A DNA stretch of 35,276 nucleotides from Microbacterium sp. ISL-103 (GCF_018613995.1 NZ_JAGGPD010000189.1:1-35276); one strand, 5' to 3'; positions 8,717 through 16,012 are shown, counted from the stretch's first letter. A program made the numbers and translations. Notes: generated from the letters alone by a model not told the origin.

Positions 8717-9331
8717 TCAGGACAGTCGACGCTGATCGTGGGCGAGTCGCGCCCGCAGACCGGTGTGGATCGAGACGAAGGTCGCGGTCTCGCGGCCGGT
8801 GAGGGTGGCGAGGTTGGCGAGCAGACGGTCGATGTGGTCGATCAGCTCGCGCGGGTCGGTGTTCTGCCGGGGCGTGAGGGCCACGTGCAGCACAGGTTCG
8901 CGGCGGATGTCGTTGGCGGTGACCTGAGCCGACAGGATCTCATCGCGACCCGCGAGCGAGTTCTTGACCGCATCCGACACGAACGATTCGGTGACGGTGA
9001 CGCGGCCGAGCGGGTTCTGCGCTCCCGACGAGCGGATCGCCGTCTTCGAACGGCGGCCCGCGACGCTGGTGAGGGCGACGATCAGCAGCACGATCACGAC
9101 GAGGATCCCGGCGACGGCGCCGACGCCGACCCACGAGAGGCTGCCGCCCGCGATCGCCGTCGCGGCGATCGCCTGGTCGAGCCACGAGCGGGCATCCGTG
9201 CCGGCCGACGTCCAGATGTCGGTGGCGGTCGGCCAGCTCATGATCGCGATGCCGAGGGCACCGAGCCCCAGGAAGAGCACGCCGATGATGAGCAGCAGGG
9301 TGCGGTTCAACGCACGGTTCGTGTCGTTCAC
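8717..9331 (-). CDS. AmaP-like membrane anchor of the Asp23/Gls24 envelope-stress system
   Basis: A 204-residue protein with two membrane helices: residues 10-31 (LLLIIGVLFLGLGALGIAIM) and about 66-88 (WVGVGAVAGILVVIVLLIVAL). A cytoplasmic domain follows (about 105-195) ending in a region rich in predicted helices (DPRELIDHIDRLLANLATLTG). This matches the AmaP-type anchor architecture, in which the Asp23 domain protein is tethered to the membrane. The ATG at 9331 overlaps the upstream stop by four bases (ATGA). It is the fifth gene in a tightly overlapped cluster that also encodes the Asp23, DUF2273 and DUF6286 proteins. Family placement rests on layout and context rather than on a catalytic motif. 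Confidence 0.75.
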   Translation of the reverse strand: MNDTNRALNRTLLLIIGVLFLGLGALGIAIMSWPTATDIWTSAGTDARSWLDQAIAATAIAGGSLSWVGVGAVAGILVVIVLLIVALTSVAGRRSKTAIRSSGAQNPLGRVTVTESFVSDAVKNSLAGRDEILSAQVTANDIRREPVLHVALTPRQNTDPRELIDHIDRLLANLATLTGRETATFVSIHTGLRARLAHDQRRLS

Positions 9332-9912
9332 AGCTCGTCTTCCTTCTCGCTGGGGCGCTCGATGCGCACGCGGGTGCGCACGTTCCGCGTCAGTCGGTAG
9401 GTCTGCAGTTCGGCCTCGGCGGCCGCCTGCACCTCGTTCTTGTCGAGCGGGACGCCGGCACCCGGCCGCACCGAGACGTCGACGCTGCGATGGCCGACCC
9501 CGACGGTGATGTCCTCGCGGGCGAGACCCGTCTCGTCCGAGAGGTGCTGGGCGAGGGCACTGGCGATCACGCCGTTGTCGACGACGACGGCGCGGTCACC
9601 CGCGTCGAGCGTGTGCCTCGACAGGCGACCGGGAGTGACGGCCAGCCAGATCAGGATGACGCCGATCAGGGCGAGCACCACGCTGCCGGCGATCACGAGA
9701 CCGGCCGGCTGCGCCGTGGGCAGTCCCACCAGCCATCCGCCGGCCGCCGCGGGGCCGAGCAGGAGTGCGGGCTGGGCTGCGAGGCTCAGCACGATCTCGA
9801 GCCCGATGTACGCGAGGGCGAGGATGAGGAGGATGACCGCGACGAACATCGCGACGGTGCGCGGTGAATGCGTCTCGCGCCTTATGACGCGACGAAGGAC
9901 GGGGGTGCTCAT
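9328..9912 (-). CDS. DUF6286-type membrane protein of the Asp23 operon
   Basis: A 194-residue protein. It has a basic N terminus (RRVIRRETHSPR), a first membrane helix at about residues 19-41, a second at about 70-92 (GLVIAGSVVLALIGVILIWLAV), and a cytoplasmic alpha/beta domain (about 105-185) including DRAVVVDNGVIASALAQHLS and DITVGVGHRSVDVSVRPGAG. That domain resembles the DUF6286/Asp23-associated region of actinobacteria. Both ends overlap neighbours by four bases (ATGA), so all genes from 11013 to 8717 should be on one transcript. It probably sits in the membrane with the AmaP-like protein and contacts Asp23-domain partners. Confidence 0.75.
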   Translation of the reverse strand: MSTPVLRRVIRRETHSPRTVAMFVAVILLILALAYIGLEIVLSLAAQPALLLGPAAAGGWLVGLPTAQPAGLVIAGSVVLALIGVILIWLAVTPGRLSRHTLDAGDRAVVVDNGVIASALAQHLSDETGLAREDITVGVGHRSVDVSVRPGAGVPLDKNEVQAAAEAELQTYRLTRNVRTRVRIERPSEKEDEL

Positions 9913-10304
9913 CGCACTCGTCTCCTCTCGGGGATGGTGGCACCGGTGATGGTGAGGGTGATGCGGGTGACGTCTCGGCCGAGGATGCCGCTGAGGCTCT
10001 CCTGCAGCTGCTCCTGCAGCTGGCGGGCCCGGTCGAGGACGGGGACGCTCTGGGCGATCGCAACCGAGTCGTCGAGATCGGGAACGGGAAGCGGAGTCGC
10101 GATGCGTACCGCGATCCCGCCGGAGTGCTCGACGACGTCGACCTTCACGTCACCGCGCGGCACGCCGATCAGGGTTGCGGACGCCTTCTCGGTGACCGTG
10201 CGGTAGACGCGGTCCTTCACGTCGATGCGCCCCGGGACGGTGGCCTCTGCGGTGGCGGCCCGCGCGGGGCCGCCACCTGCGGCGATGTGCTGGTCGACGC
10301 GCAT
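9909..10304 (-). CDS. Small soluble Asp23/Gls24-like protein
   Basis: A 131-residue protein without membrane segments. Residues 30-120 follow the Asp23 fold pattern: KDRVYRTVTEKASATLIGV, then VKVDVVEHSGGIAVRIATPLPV, then a helix (VPVLDRARQLQEQLQESLSGILG) and the closing strand VTRITLTITGATIP, which parallels the late strand of the true Asp23 protein encoded two genes upstream. The start codon overlaps the preceding stop by one base (TGATG). A divergent Asp23 paralogue that hetero-oligomerises with the first gene product is the likely role. The similarity is visible by eye in secondary structure and spacing, not in a diagnostic residue. Confidence 0.7.
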   Translation of the reverse strand: MRVDQHIAAGGGPARAATAEATVPGRIDVKDRVYRTVTEKASATLIGVPRGDVKVDVVEHSGGIAVRIATPLPVPDLDDSVAIAQSVPVLDRARQLQEQLQESLSGILGRDVTRITLTITGATIPERRRVR

Positions 10305-10492
10305 CAGGAGGTGCGCCGCCCTGTGAAGGCGTCAGCGAGACCGCGGACGTCGAGCTTTCCCGAGGCGATCCGGCCGATCAGGGCGCCGATGCCTGCGAAC
10401 AGGGCCATGAGGAGGAATCCCCAGAACCCGAACAGGAGGGCGGCCAGGGCCAGAAGTGCGCCGATCAGGGCGCCGGTGGCGGTGGGGGTCAT
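10304..10492 (-). CDS. DUF2273 small membrane protein
   Basis: A 62-residue protein that is almost entirely one glycine-rich hydrophobic hairpin (ALIGALLALAALLFGFWGFL and LMALFAGIGALIGRIASG), ending in a short basic tail GRRTS. This is the size and composition of DUF2273 proteins found between Asp23 and AmaP genes in Gram-positive bacteria. The ATG overlaps the Asp23 stop codon by four bases (ATGA). In firmicutes this family is part of the membrane platform for Asp23; the same is inferred here. Confidence 0.85.
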   Translation of the reverse strand: MTPTATGALIGALLALAALLFGFWGFLLMALFAGIGALIGRIASGKLDVRGLADAFTGRRTS

Positions 10493-11013
10493 GAGACTCG
10501 CGACTCCTCGTTCTCCTGGTTGTCGTCACCGGGCACGTGCACGTCGTTGACCTCGACGTTGACCTCGACGACCTCGAGACCCACGAGGCGGGTGATCGCT
10601 CCGGCCACGGCGGCGCGCACGTTGCTCGCGACCTCCTGGATGGGGGCCGGGTACTCGACGACGATCGTCAGGTCGGCAGCGGCCTGCGTCTCGCCGACCT
10701 CGACCTTGACGCCCTGCGAGAGGTCGGTGGCGTTGATGACGTCGCGGATGGCGCCGAAGGCGCGCGCTCCACCGCCGCCGAGTGCGTAGACGCCGGCGAC
10801 CTCACGGGCGGCGATGCCTGCGACCTTGGCGACGACACCGTCAGCGATGACCGTCTTGCCCGCGGCCGAGGTGTCGGCGGGGATCCGCGACGCCGAGAAG
10901 CCCGACGTGCGGTCGACGCGCGAGCCCGACGCGGCAGGCTTCGGTGCGGCGGAAGTCTGGGCCAGCTCCTTCTCGGCGGGGCTGGTGGGGGTGTTCTGAT
11001 CCTGAGTTGCCAT
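10489..11013 (-). CDS. Asp23/Gls24 family envelope stress response protein
   Basis: A 174-residue protein. Residues 1-55 are a disordered, Ala/Pro/Ser-rich leader; residues 56-160 are the Asp23 domain: VIADGVVAKVAGIAAREVAGV, VKVEVGETQAAADLTIVVEY, the helix PIQEVASNVRAAVAGAITRL, and the strand VEVNVEVNDVHV. The ATG at 11013 is preferred over 11019 because AAGGA lies six bases before it and none is correctly spaced for the other. It is the first gene of the operon running to 8457. Asp23/Gls24 proteins are abundant membrane-associated proteins induced by alkaline or envelope stress; in actinobacteria their exact job is not settled. Confidence 0.93.
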   Translation of the reverse strand: MATQDQNTPTSPAEKELAQTSAAPKPAASGSRVDRTSGFSASRIPADTSAAGKTVIADGVVAKVAGIAAREVAGVYALGGGGARAFGAIRDVINATDLSQGVKVEVGETQAAADLTIVVEYPAPIQEVASNVRAAVAGAITRLVGLEVVEVNVEVNDVHVPGDDNQENEESRVS

Positions 11014-11225
11014 GACCATTCCTTCGTCTCACGGTGTGCCGACCGGGCCGCGATGGCCTCGGCGGGAGCGTGTGTGGGTCGCTCACAGATAGGACGAGGG
11101 TCGAGCGCGATTCGTCACAGATTCGTCGGAGAATCTTTCGCCGCACATGCGAGACGGCAGAAAAGAGGCGGGCGATGACCGCGCAGCCACTGGCCGACCC
11201 GGTCGACTGCCGCGAGGATGGTCTG
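11014..11225. promoter_or_regulatory. Divergent region between the Asp23 operon and the cysteine hydrolase
   Basis: These 212 bases hold the promoters of two divergent transcription units. GATTCGTC occurs twice (11109-11116 and 11120-11127), and the second copy runs into an inverted GAATC at 11131-11135. TCACAGAT also occurs twice, at about 11092 and 11115. Repeated and inverted short words in the middle of a divergent spacer suggest a regulator site. An in-frame ATG at 11175 is an alternative start of the plus-strand gene. Confidence 0.4.
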
Positions 11226-11798
11226 ATGAACCGCGACTCCGCCACCGCCCTTCTCGTCATCGACGCCCAGGAGTCGTTCCGCCAGCGGCCCGACGAATGG
11301 GCGGCGACCGCCAACCCGGCCGTGATCGAGAACATCGCCCGACTCGTCGACCACGCACGCCGTGTCGGCGACCCTGTCGTGTGGGTCACCCACGCGGAGG
11401 CGGCCTCGGGCGGCGTGTTCGACCCCGAGCTCGGGTTCGTCAGAGTCTTCGACGAGCTCGACCCGCGCGCCGACGAGGTCGCGGTCACGAAGTCCACAGC
11501 CAACGCCTTCACCTCGACCGATCTCGAGCAGCGGCTGCAGCGCCTCGGCGTCTACCGCGTCGTCGTGTGCGGCATCCGCACCGAGCAGTGCTGCGAGACG
11601 ACGGCCCGGATGGCGAGCGACCTCGGGTTCGAGGTGGACTTCGTGACGGATGCGACCACGACCTCGCCGATCGCGGCGAGCGGCGGACTCGCCGCACTGT
11701 CGGGCGACGACATCATGAGGCGCACCGAGAGCATCCTCGCGGCGCGCGAGTTCGCGACGGTGGTCCGCACGGCCGACCGGGTGGGAGTCTCCGCCTAG
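11226..11798 (+). CDS. Isochorismatase-like cysteine hydrolase
   Basis: A 190-residue enzyme with the complete Asp-Lys-Cys triad of the superfamily: D13 in ALLVIDAQESF, K89 in VAVTKSTANAF, and C122 in GIRTEQCCETTARMA (a second Cys follows). The late segment DFVTDATTT supports the nicotinamidase/isochorismatase fold. Substrates in the family include nicotinamide, isochorismate, ureidoacrylate and N-carbamoylsarcosine; none can be singled out here. The ATG at 11226 places the first catalytic strand near residue 9, as is usual, and has GAGG about eight bases upstream; 11175 would add 17 residues. The stop overlaps the -10-like TAGGTT of the following SDR gene, so the two genes may be partly independent. 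Confidence 0.85.
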   Translation: MNRDSATALLVIDAQESFRQRPDEWAATANPAVIENIARLVDHARRVGDPVVWVTHAEAASGGVFDPELGFVRVFDELDPRADEVAVTKSTANAFTSTDLEQRLQRLGVYRVVVCGIRTEQCCETTARMASDLGFEVDFVTDATTTSPIAASGGLAALSGDDIMRRTESILAAREFATVVRTADRVGVSA

Positions 11799-11808
11799 GT
11801 TGGAGGGC

Positions 11809-12711
11809 ATGCCCTCCTCGCTCGCGCTCCCCGATCTCACCGGCCGCACGGTCCTCGTCACCGGAGCAAATGCGGGCATCGGCTACTGGTGCGCCGAGAT
11901 CCTCGCCCAGCACGGCGCCCGGGTCCTGCTCGGATGCCGGTCGGCAGGGCGGGCCGAGACCGCGGCGTCGTCGATCCGCGCGCAGGTGCCCGGCGCCGAC
12001 ATAGGCATCGTTCCCGTCGATCTCGGGTCGCTCGTGAGCATCGCGTCGGCCGCCGCATCGGTCGAGGAGCGCCTCGACGCCGTGATCTGCAACGCCGGGG
12101 TGAAGGCTGCGGATCGCAGCGCCCGCACCGCCGACGGTCTCGATCTGATGGCCGGCACGAACTTCCTGGGTCACTTCGCCCTCCTCGCGCAGCTCGGTGA
12201 CGCCCTCGCCGACGATGCGCGGGTCGTCGCCGTGGGGTCGCTGGCTCATCGCTTCGCCGAGATCGACCCGGCCACGCTCTCGCAGCCGTGGAGCGGGCCG
12301 TCCCTGCGGCAGTACGGCAGGTCGAAGGCCGCGCTGATGGCCTTCGCGTTCGAGCTGAACCGCCGGTGGCGCGGAACGGCGCGGGCAGCACTGTGCGCGC
12401 ATCCCGGCTATGCGGTCGATCCCCTCACCCCGTACCGCGACGGTCTCGCCGAGGTCTCCTCCACGATGCGCGCTCTCGCGTCGCTCAGCCGCCCGTTCGT
12501 GCAGGGCAAGGATGCCGGCGCCGCACCGATCGTGCACGCGGCGGTCGCCGCCGATGCCACGGGTGGCGATTACTGGGGGCCGGGCGGGCTGCTCGAGTTC
12601 CGGGGCGCGCCCGCGCGCGTCACCGCGAGCGCGCAGGTGCGGTCGGTCGATGTGGGTGTGGAACTGTGGGCCGTCGCCGAGGAGCTGACAGGCGTGCGCT
12701 TCGCGACCTGA
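11809..12711 (+). CDS. Short-chain dehydrogenase/reductase (SDR)
   Basis: A 300-residue NAD(P)-dependent oxidoreductase of the classical SDR fold. The cofactor glycine motif is TGANAGIG at residues 18-25, and NAG at 95-97 stabilises the sheet. The catalytic set is complete: N118, S144 in VGSLAHRF, Y169 and K173 in QYGRSK. An Arg at residue 44 following strand 2 (LGCRSAGRA) favours NADPH. The C-terminal 60 residues resemble the retinol-dehydrogenase or WW-oxidoreductase-like subgroup. The start at 11809 has GGAGG very close upstream; a TTG at 11800 is an unlikely alternative. It lies 10 bases after the cysteine hydrolase and converges with the next gene. The substrate is unknown. Confidence 0.9.
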   Translation: MPSSLALPDLTGRTVLVTGANAGIGYWCAEILAQHGARVLLGCRSAGRAETAASSIRAQVPGADIGIVPVDLGSLVSIASAAASVEERLDAVICNAGVKAADRSARTADGLDLMAGTNFLGHFALLAQLGDALADDARVVAVGSLAHRFAEIDPATLSQPWSGPSLRQYGRSKAALMAFAFELNRRWRGTARAALCAHPGYAVDPLTPYRDGLAEVSSTMRALASLSRPFVQGKDAGAAPIVHAAVAADATGGDYWGPGGLLEFRGAPARVTASAQVRSVDVGVELWAVAEELTGVRFAT

Positions 12712-12732
12712 CGGACGTCGGTCTCGTGCGGT

Positions 12733-13548
12733 TCAGTCCGCCTCGAGCACGTAGGCGCCCGAGGCGTCGGTGAACATCCCGGTCTGCCCCGGCTTCGCCT
12801 CGCGCACGAATCCGGCGACCCACGGGAAGCGCGCCACGAACGAGTCGACCGACCACACCTCGTGGTTCGCGGAGTCGTTCATGTACGCCTCGGACTCGAG
12901 CCCGGTGACGGACTGCAGGTCGCGCCCGGTGAACGTGATCCAGCGCGGCGGATGCTCGGCGTGCAGCTTCGAGAGGAAGACGGGCGCGTTGCCGGCCAGT
13001 CCCGGAGCCGAGACGGTGTCGTCTCTCGTGACATCGAGCAGGGCATCCACCGATCCGGCGGCCGCGACGAGCGCATCCCACCCCTGGGCGGACGCGAACG
13101 CCGCCTCGGCATCCGTGAGCAGGCGGAGGGTGCGCACGTGGCCGAGCAGCGCGCCGTCGGCCGTGCGCACCTCGTCGAACGATGCCCCCCACCGCGACGG
13201 CGACGTCATGATCGCCGAGATCCGCGTGCCGGTGAGGAACGGCTCGCTGTTGCGCCAGGGCGCTCCGACCGGCGGCACTCGCCTGTTCGCGGCCATGTCG
13301 TCGCAGACGATGCCGAGCGCGACGCGGGCAGCCCCCTGCTGGCCGTCGATCACCTCGACGGCGAGTTCGACGCGTTCACCCGAGTCGGTCGGCATCAGCG
13401 ACGCCCCCGACGTCATGATCGTGATGGGGCCGCCCGCCGGGCTCTTCTCGACCACCCGGATCGCCCCGCCGATGCGGTCTTCCCACGCGATGGGGTCGGC
13501 GCCGAGCGAATCGAAGACGTGTCGAGGGAATTCCATGCCGTCAGTCAT
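12733..13548 (-). CDS. Suppressor-of-fused-like domain protein
   Basis: A 271-residue soluble protein. The central region has the spacing of bacterial suppressor-of-fused (SUFU) domains: TIMTSGASLMPTDSGERVELAVEV, then a mid segment with GAPWRNSEPFLTGTRISAIM, then LLTDAEAAFASAQGWDALV and a terminal DVTRDD. The last 80 residues (EHPPRWITFTGRDLQSVTG onward) are an extra region I do not recognise. Bacterial SUFU proteins are often linked to polymorphic-toxin immunity or remain uncharacterised; no toxin gene is adjacent here. The ATG at 13548 is preferred (GGGG upstream); 13536 and GTG/ATG codons further up are alternatives. It is convergent with the SDR gene. Family assignment is moderate. Confidence 0.6.
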   Translation of the reverse strand: MTDGMEFPRHVFDSLGADPIAWEDRIGGAIRVVEKSPAGGPITIMTSGASLMPTDSGERVELAVEVIDGQQGAARVALGIVCDDMAANRRVPPVGAPWRNSEPFLTGTRISAIMTSPSRWGASFDEVRTADGALLGHVRTLRLLTDAEAAFASAQGWDALVAAAGSVDALLDVTRDDTVSAPGLAGNAPVFLSKLHAEHPPRWITFTGRDLQSVTGLESEAYMNDSANHEVWSVDSFVARFPWVAGFVREAKPGQTGMFTDASGAYVLEAD

Positions 13549-13608
13549 CGCCCCAGTCTCACAGGAGCGCACCGGTCGCGGCCAGTCCGGGTGCGAGACC
13601 GGGCCGCG

Positions 13609-13980
13609 TCAGGCGGCAGCATCCTCCCGGGCCGGAATCTCCTCGAGCGCCCGATATACCGGAAGGCCACGCTCGAGGGCGATCTTCACGTCCATGTCGG
13701 CGCCCGCCGAATCCCCGGGCAGGCGCAGCACGGCATCGCAGTGCTGCAGCAGCCGGTGGGCGGTCTCGTACATGACGTCGCCCTCGGCGGCATCCGTCTC
13801 ATCCATGCCTCGGAGGATCGGCAGCGCGACCCACTCGCCGATCATCGGCACGTGGCCGAGGCGATGGATGGGGGCCGCGGCTCGTTCGAGGATCTCGAGG
13901 TTGCGGGCGATCAGAGCGGGGTCGCCGCCGGTCCCCGAGCGATAGGGGCCAGCGATCAGGATCAGGAGTGGAGTTGTCAT
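13609..13980 (-). CDS. DUF4406 / nucleoside 2-deoxyribosyltransferase-like protein
   Basis: A 123-residue protein opening with LLILIAGPYRSG, the strand-loop of the nucleoside 2-deoxyribosyltransferase-like fold, followed by a helix (LIARNLEILERAAAPIHRLGH) and the mid-protein WVALPIL. The segment VMYETAHRLLQHCDAVLRLPGDSAGADMDVKIALERGLPVY gives the CD.AVL..PG.S.G...E-type site found in DUF4406 proteins, although D replaces the usual catalytic Glu in the ADMDV turn. No Shine-Dalgarno site precedes 13980; a TACAGT box at 13988-13993 lies seven bases upstream, so the message is likely leaderless. It is divergent from the DeoR gene and probably under its control. Substrate unknown. Confidence 0.75.
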   Translation of the reverse strand: MTTPLLILIAGPYRSGTGGDPALIARNLEILERAAAPIHRLGHVPMIGEWVALPILRGMDETDAAEGDVMYETAHRLLQHCDAVLRLPGDSAGADMDVKIALERGLPVYRALEEIPAREDAAA

Positions 13981-14050
13981 GGAGAAGACTGTAACGTTAA
14001 CCGTGCAAGAACATGCAACTTCGTGAGACAACATGAATGGATGAGCTCGG
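13981..14050. promoter_or_regulatory. Divergent promoter and probable operator (DUF4406 / DeoR)
   Basis: The self-complementary octamer TAACGTTA (13992-13999) within GTAACGTTAAC overlaps the -10 region (TACAGT, minus strand) of the DUF4406 gene. AACATG occurs twice, 24 bases apart (about 14009 and 14031), next to the DeoR start. DeoR proteins commonly bind direct repeats near their own promoters, so autoregulation plus control of the divergent gene is likely. Confidence 0.5.
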
Positions 14051-14800
14051 ATGCTGGGCGCACAGCGCAAAGACCATCTGCGGGAGATCCTCCGCAGAGA
14101 CGGCCGGGTGGTGGCGAAGGACGTCGCCCTCGATCTCGAGGTGTCGGAGGACTCGATCCGTCGCGACCTGCGCGAGCTCGCCGAGGCGGGCGAGCTGGTG
14201 CGCGTCTACGGAGGCGCCCTGCCGATCCCGGCTGCCGACCGGCCCGTCGACCAGCGGTCGTCCCTCGCCACGGCGAGCAAGGAGCGAGTGGCTTCGCGCG
14301 CCGTGTCACTGATCGAGCCGGGGTCGACGATCGTGCTCGATGCCGGCACCACCACTCTCGCGATGGCGCGCATGCTGCCCCATGGCGCAGACCTCACCGT
14401 CATCACCCCGAGTCCCGCCGTGGCCCTCGCCACAGCCGAGCACTCGGCGGCGCGCATCGTGATGATCGGCGGCGAGCTGGCACGCTTCTCGATGGTCGCG
14501 AGCGGACCCTTGGCCATCGAAGCCGTGCAGCACCTCGCGGCCGACCTCTTCTTCCTCGGCGTCACCGGCGTCGACCCGGTGCGCGGGCTCACCACCGGCA
14601 ACCTCGACGACGCGGTCACCAAGCGGGCGATCGCCGCCCGATGCACCAAGACCTTCGCACTCGGCAGCGAAGAGAAGATCGGAGCGACCTCGCGTTTCCC
14701 GGTTCTCGGCCTCGACGCCGTCGCCGGCGTGATCGTCGATCCTCTCGATGAGAACCTCGCCATCGCCGAGCTCGCGGAGCGCGTCGCCGTGCTCCGCTGA
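14051..14800 (+). CDS. DeoR/GlpR family transcriptional regulator
   Basis: A 249-residue repressor. The N-terminal DeoR helix-turn-helix is at residues 1-57: QRKDHLREILRRDGRVVAKDVA and the recognition part VSEDSIRRDLRELAEAG with the trademark VRVYGGAL following. The C-terminal sensor domain (about 75-230) has the sugar-phosphate isomerase fold, including VLDAGTTTLAMARML, ITPSPAVALA, IGGEL and FFLGVTGVD. An in-frame stop at 14042-14044 makes 14051 the earliest possible start. DeoR proteins usually sense phosphorylated sugars and repress sugar or nucleoside catabolic genes. The divergent DUF4406 gene is the nearest candidate target, hinting at nucleoside or deoxyribose metabolism, but no kinase or transporter is next to it. 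Confidence 0.92.
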   Translation: MLGAQRKDHLREILRRDGRVVAKDVALDLEVSEDSIRRDLRELAEAGELVRVYGGALPIPAADRPVDQRSSLATASKERVASRAVSLIEPGSTIVLDAGTTTLAMARMLPHGADLTVITPSPAVALATAEHSAARIVMIGGELARFSMVASGPLAIEAVQHLAADLFFLGVTGVDPVRGLTTGNLDDAVTKRAIAARCTKTFALGSEEKIGATSRFPVLGLDAVAGVIVDPLDENLAIAELAERVAVLR

Positions 14801-14804
14801 GCCC

Positions 14805-14888
14805 GTCTCCCGCCGCGGGCGCCCCGGCTCCCGCCTCGGGCGCCCCGTCTCCCGCCTCGGGCGCCCCGTCTCTCGCCGCGGGCACAAC
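14805..14888. repeat. Minisatellite, 21-base unit, four copies
   Basis: Four head-to-tail 21-base units start at 14805, 14826, 14847 and 14868, each with CTCCCGCC followed by CGGGCGCCCC; the last unit is degraded. It lies directly after the DeoR stop codon in the gap before the convergent GPP34 gene. Each unit contains the self-complementary GGGCGCCC, so it can fold. No gene is supported here on either strand. Confidence 0.85.
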
Positions 14889-14960
14889 TTCGGACGGATG
14901 CCGCCAACGCGCCGTCGAAGGCACGGCCGACCCGGCGTGTCGCCGCCAGCCTCCGAAGCC

Positions 14961-15017
14961 GTGCCCGGGCAGGCCTCGGATGTGCCCGGGCAGGCCACGA
15001 ATCTGCCCGGATACAGG
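14961..15017. repeat. Second 21-base-period minisatellite beside the GPP34 gene
   Basis: Units begin at 14961, 14982 and 15003. The first two share GTGCCCGGGCAGGCC exactly; the third keeps only TGCCCGG. TGCCCGGGCA is a perfect palindrome. The array ends just downstream of the GPP34 stop codon on the minus strand, so it may act in termination. Its period equals that of the array 75 bases away, though the sequences differ. Confidence 0.75.
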
Positions 15018-15022
15018 CGAGG

Positions 15023-15694
15023 TCAGGTGATCGTCGCCGCGACGATCGTCGGAGTCATGATGGCCACCATCGCGGCGGCGATCGCATCGTTCACGGCCTT
15101 GGCGACGGCATCCCCGGTCGGAGACCCCGCGGTGAGCTGCTCGATCCTCTTCTTGAGGTCGCGTGCCGAGGCGTCCCCGCACTCCGCCCGAAGGATCGCG
15201 TGCGCGGCGTTGAGGTTCTGCAGGATCGACAGCAGCGCCAGGTCGGCCTGCGTCGGGGCGCCGGTGCCTGCGAGCACCGCGGCGAGCCGCGAACGCAGCA
15301 CCTGCTCGGGGGCGGGGTCGGACTCGGGAGTGCGCGCCGATCCCCATCCGAAGAATCCGCGCTCCCCGCGCACGAGCACGCCCTGCACGACGAGCGACTC
15401 GACGACGATCTCGAGCGGATCGAGCTTGGGCCGCACCACCAGCGACTGCAGGCGCTTGCCCCGCATCGGCACGAGACGCTGCAGGGTGGTGTCGAGGATC
15501 GGATTGCCCGTCGGCTCGTTCGACACGATGTCGACGACCGGATTCTTCTCATCCGACACCGAGATGCGACCGTGCAGGGCGAGGTCGACGAGCACGGCCG
15601 CGACCTCGCCATAGAGGCGGTTCACGCTCACCGCGCTCTCGACGCGGCCGTCGGGCCGAAGCAGCAGCATGTGGAGTTCTTCGACGATCAGCAT
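15023..15694 (-). CDS. GPP34 (GOLPH3/Vps74-like) family protein
   Basis: A 223-residue, mostly helical protein of the actinobacterial GPP34 family, the bacterial relatives of the eukaryotic Golgi protein GOLPH3. The opening MLIVEELHMLLLRPDGR, then RLYGEVAAVLVDLALHGRI with DEKNPVVDIV, are the usual family blocks; the loop VRGERGFFGWGS and the helix RLAAVLAGTGAPTQADLALL follow, with a conserved LKKRIEQLTAG near the C terminus. Eukaryotic members bind PI4P; in bacteria the role is unknown, with lipid or membrane binding only inferred. TAGCGT at 15701-15706 lies six bases before the ATG, supporting this start and a leaderless message. It is a stand-alone gene between repeat arrays. Confidence 0.9.
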   Translation of the reverse strand: MLIVEELHMLLLRPDGRVESAVSVNRLYGEVAAVLVDLALHGRISVSDEKNPVVDIVSNEPTGNPILDTTLQRLVPMRGKRLQSLVVRPKLDPLEIVVESLVVQGVLVRGERGFFGWGSARTPESDPAPEQVLRSRLAAVLAGTGAPTQADLALLSILQNLNAAHAILRAECGDASARDLKKRIEQLTAGSPTGDAVAKAVNDAIAAAMVAIMTPTIVAATIT

Positions 15695-15700
15695 GCATCC

Positions 15701-15706
15701 ACGCTA
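15701..15706 (-). promoter_or_regulatory. -10 box of a leaderless promoter for the GPP34 gene
   Basis: TAGCGT on the minus strand, six bases before the ATG at 15694. No Shine-Dalgarno site is present. Confidence 0.5.
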
Positions 15707-15748
15707 TGACGCCGTCGTTCGCTGCGGCATCCCCCGAACGGATGACTT

Positions 15749-15901
15749 CGGATGCTGCCTCCCAGCGTTCCCGTCGCAGTTCGTGCCACCCGGATGCCGC
15801 CTCCCAGCGTTCCCGTCGCAGTTCGTGCCGCCCGGACGCCTGACGCGCGGCACGAACTGCGACCCGAACCGAAAGCGCCCCGCACGAACTGCGACCGGAA
15901 C
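15749..15901. repeat. Composite palindromic repeat, family 1 (two direct, two inverted arms)
   Basis: This fills most of a 318-base gap without genes (15695-16012). Two 42-base direct units (15749-15790 and 15791-15832) match at 40 of 42 positions; each ends in GTCGCAGTTCGTGCC. Two inverted copies of that core follow at 15849-15869 and 15882-15901, matching at 19 of 21 and 19 of 20. The block could fold into a large double hairpin. A further single copy of the core lies at 35257-35276, so the element is dispersed. The rest of the gap shows the APC gene promoter only. Confidence 0.85.
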
Positions 15902-16000
15902 AGAAAGCGACCCGCGCACCGCCGCGCAGGCACCTGTGAAAGACCTGAGCGCCCGTGTCGGGTGTCTGTCAACCCCGTCGTCTCAGGCCCGGCTTGTCCG

Positions 16001-16006
16001 TACGGT
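16001..16006 (+). promoter_or_regulatory. -10 box of a leaderless promoter for the APC permease gene
   Basis: TACGGT six bases before the ATG at 16013; no Shine-Dalgarno site is present. The same hexamer and spacing precede the GH35 gene. Confidence 0.45.
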
Positions 16007-16012
16007 GCGACG

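Noticed and set aside
14306-14998. Minus-strand reading frame through both minisatellites
   Set aside because: It is antisense to the DeoR gene and has the Arg/Gly/Pro-rich make-up of shadow frames.
14805-15017. CRISPR array
   Set aside because: Units are 21 bases, head to tail without spacers, and no cas gene is present.
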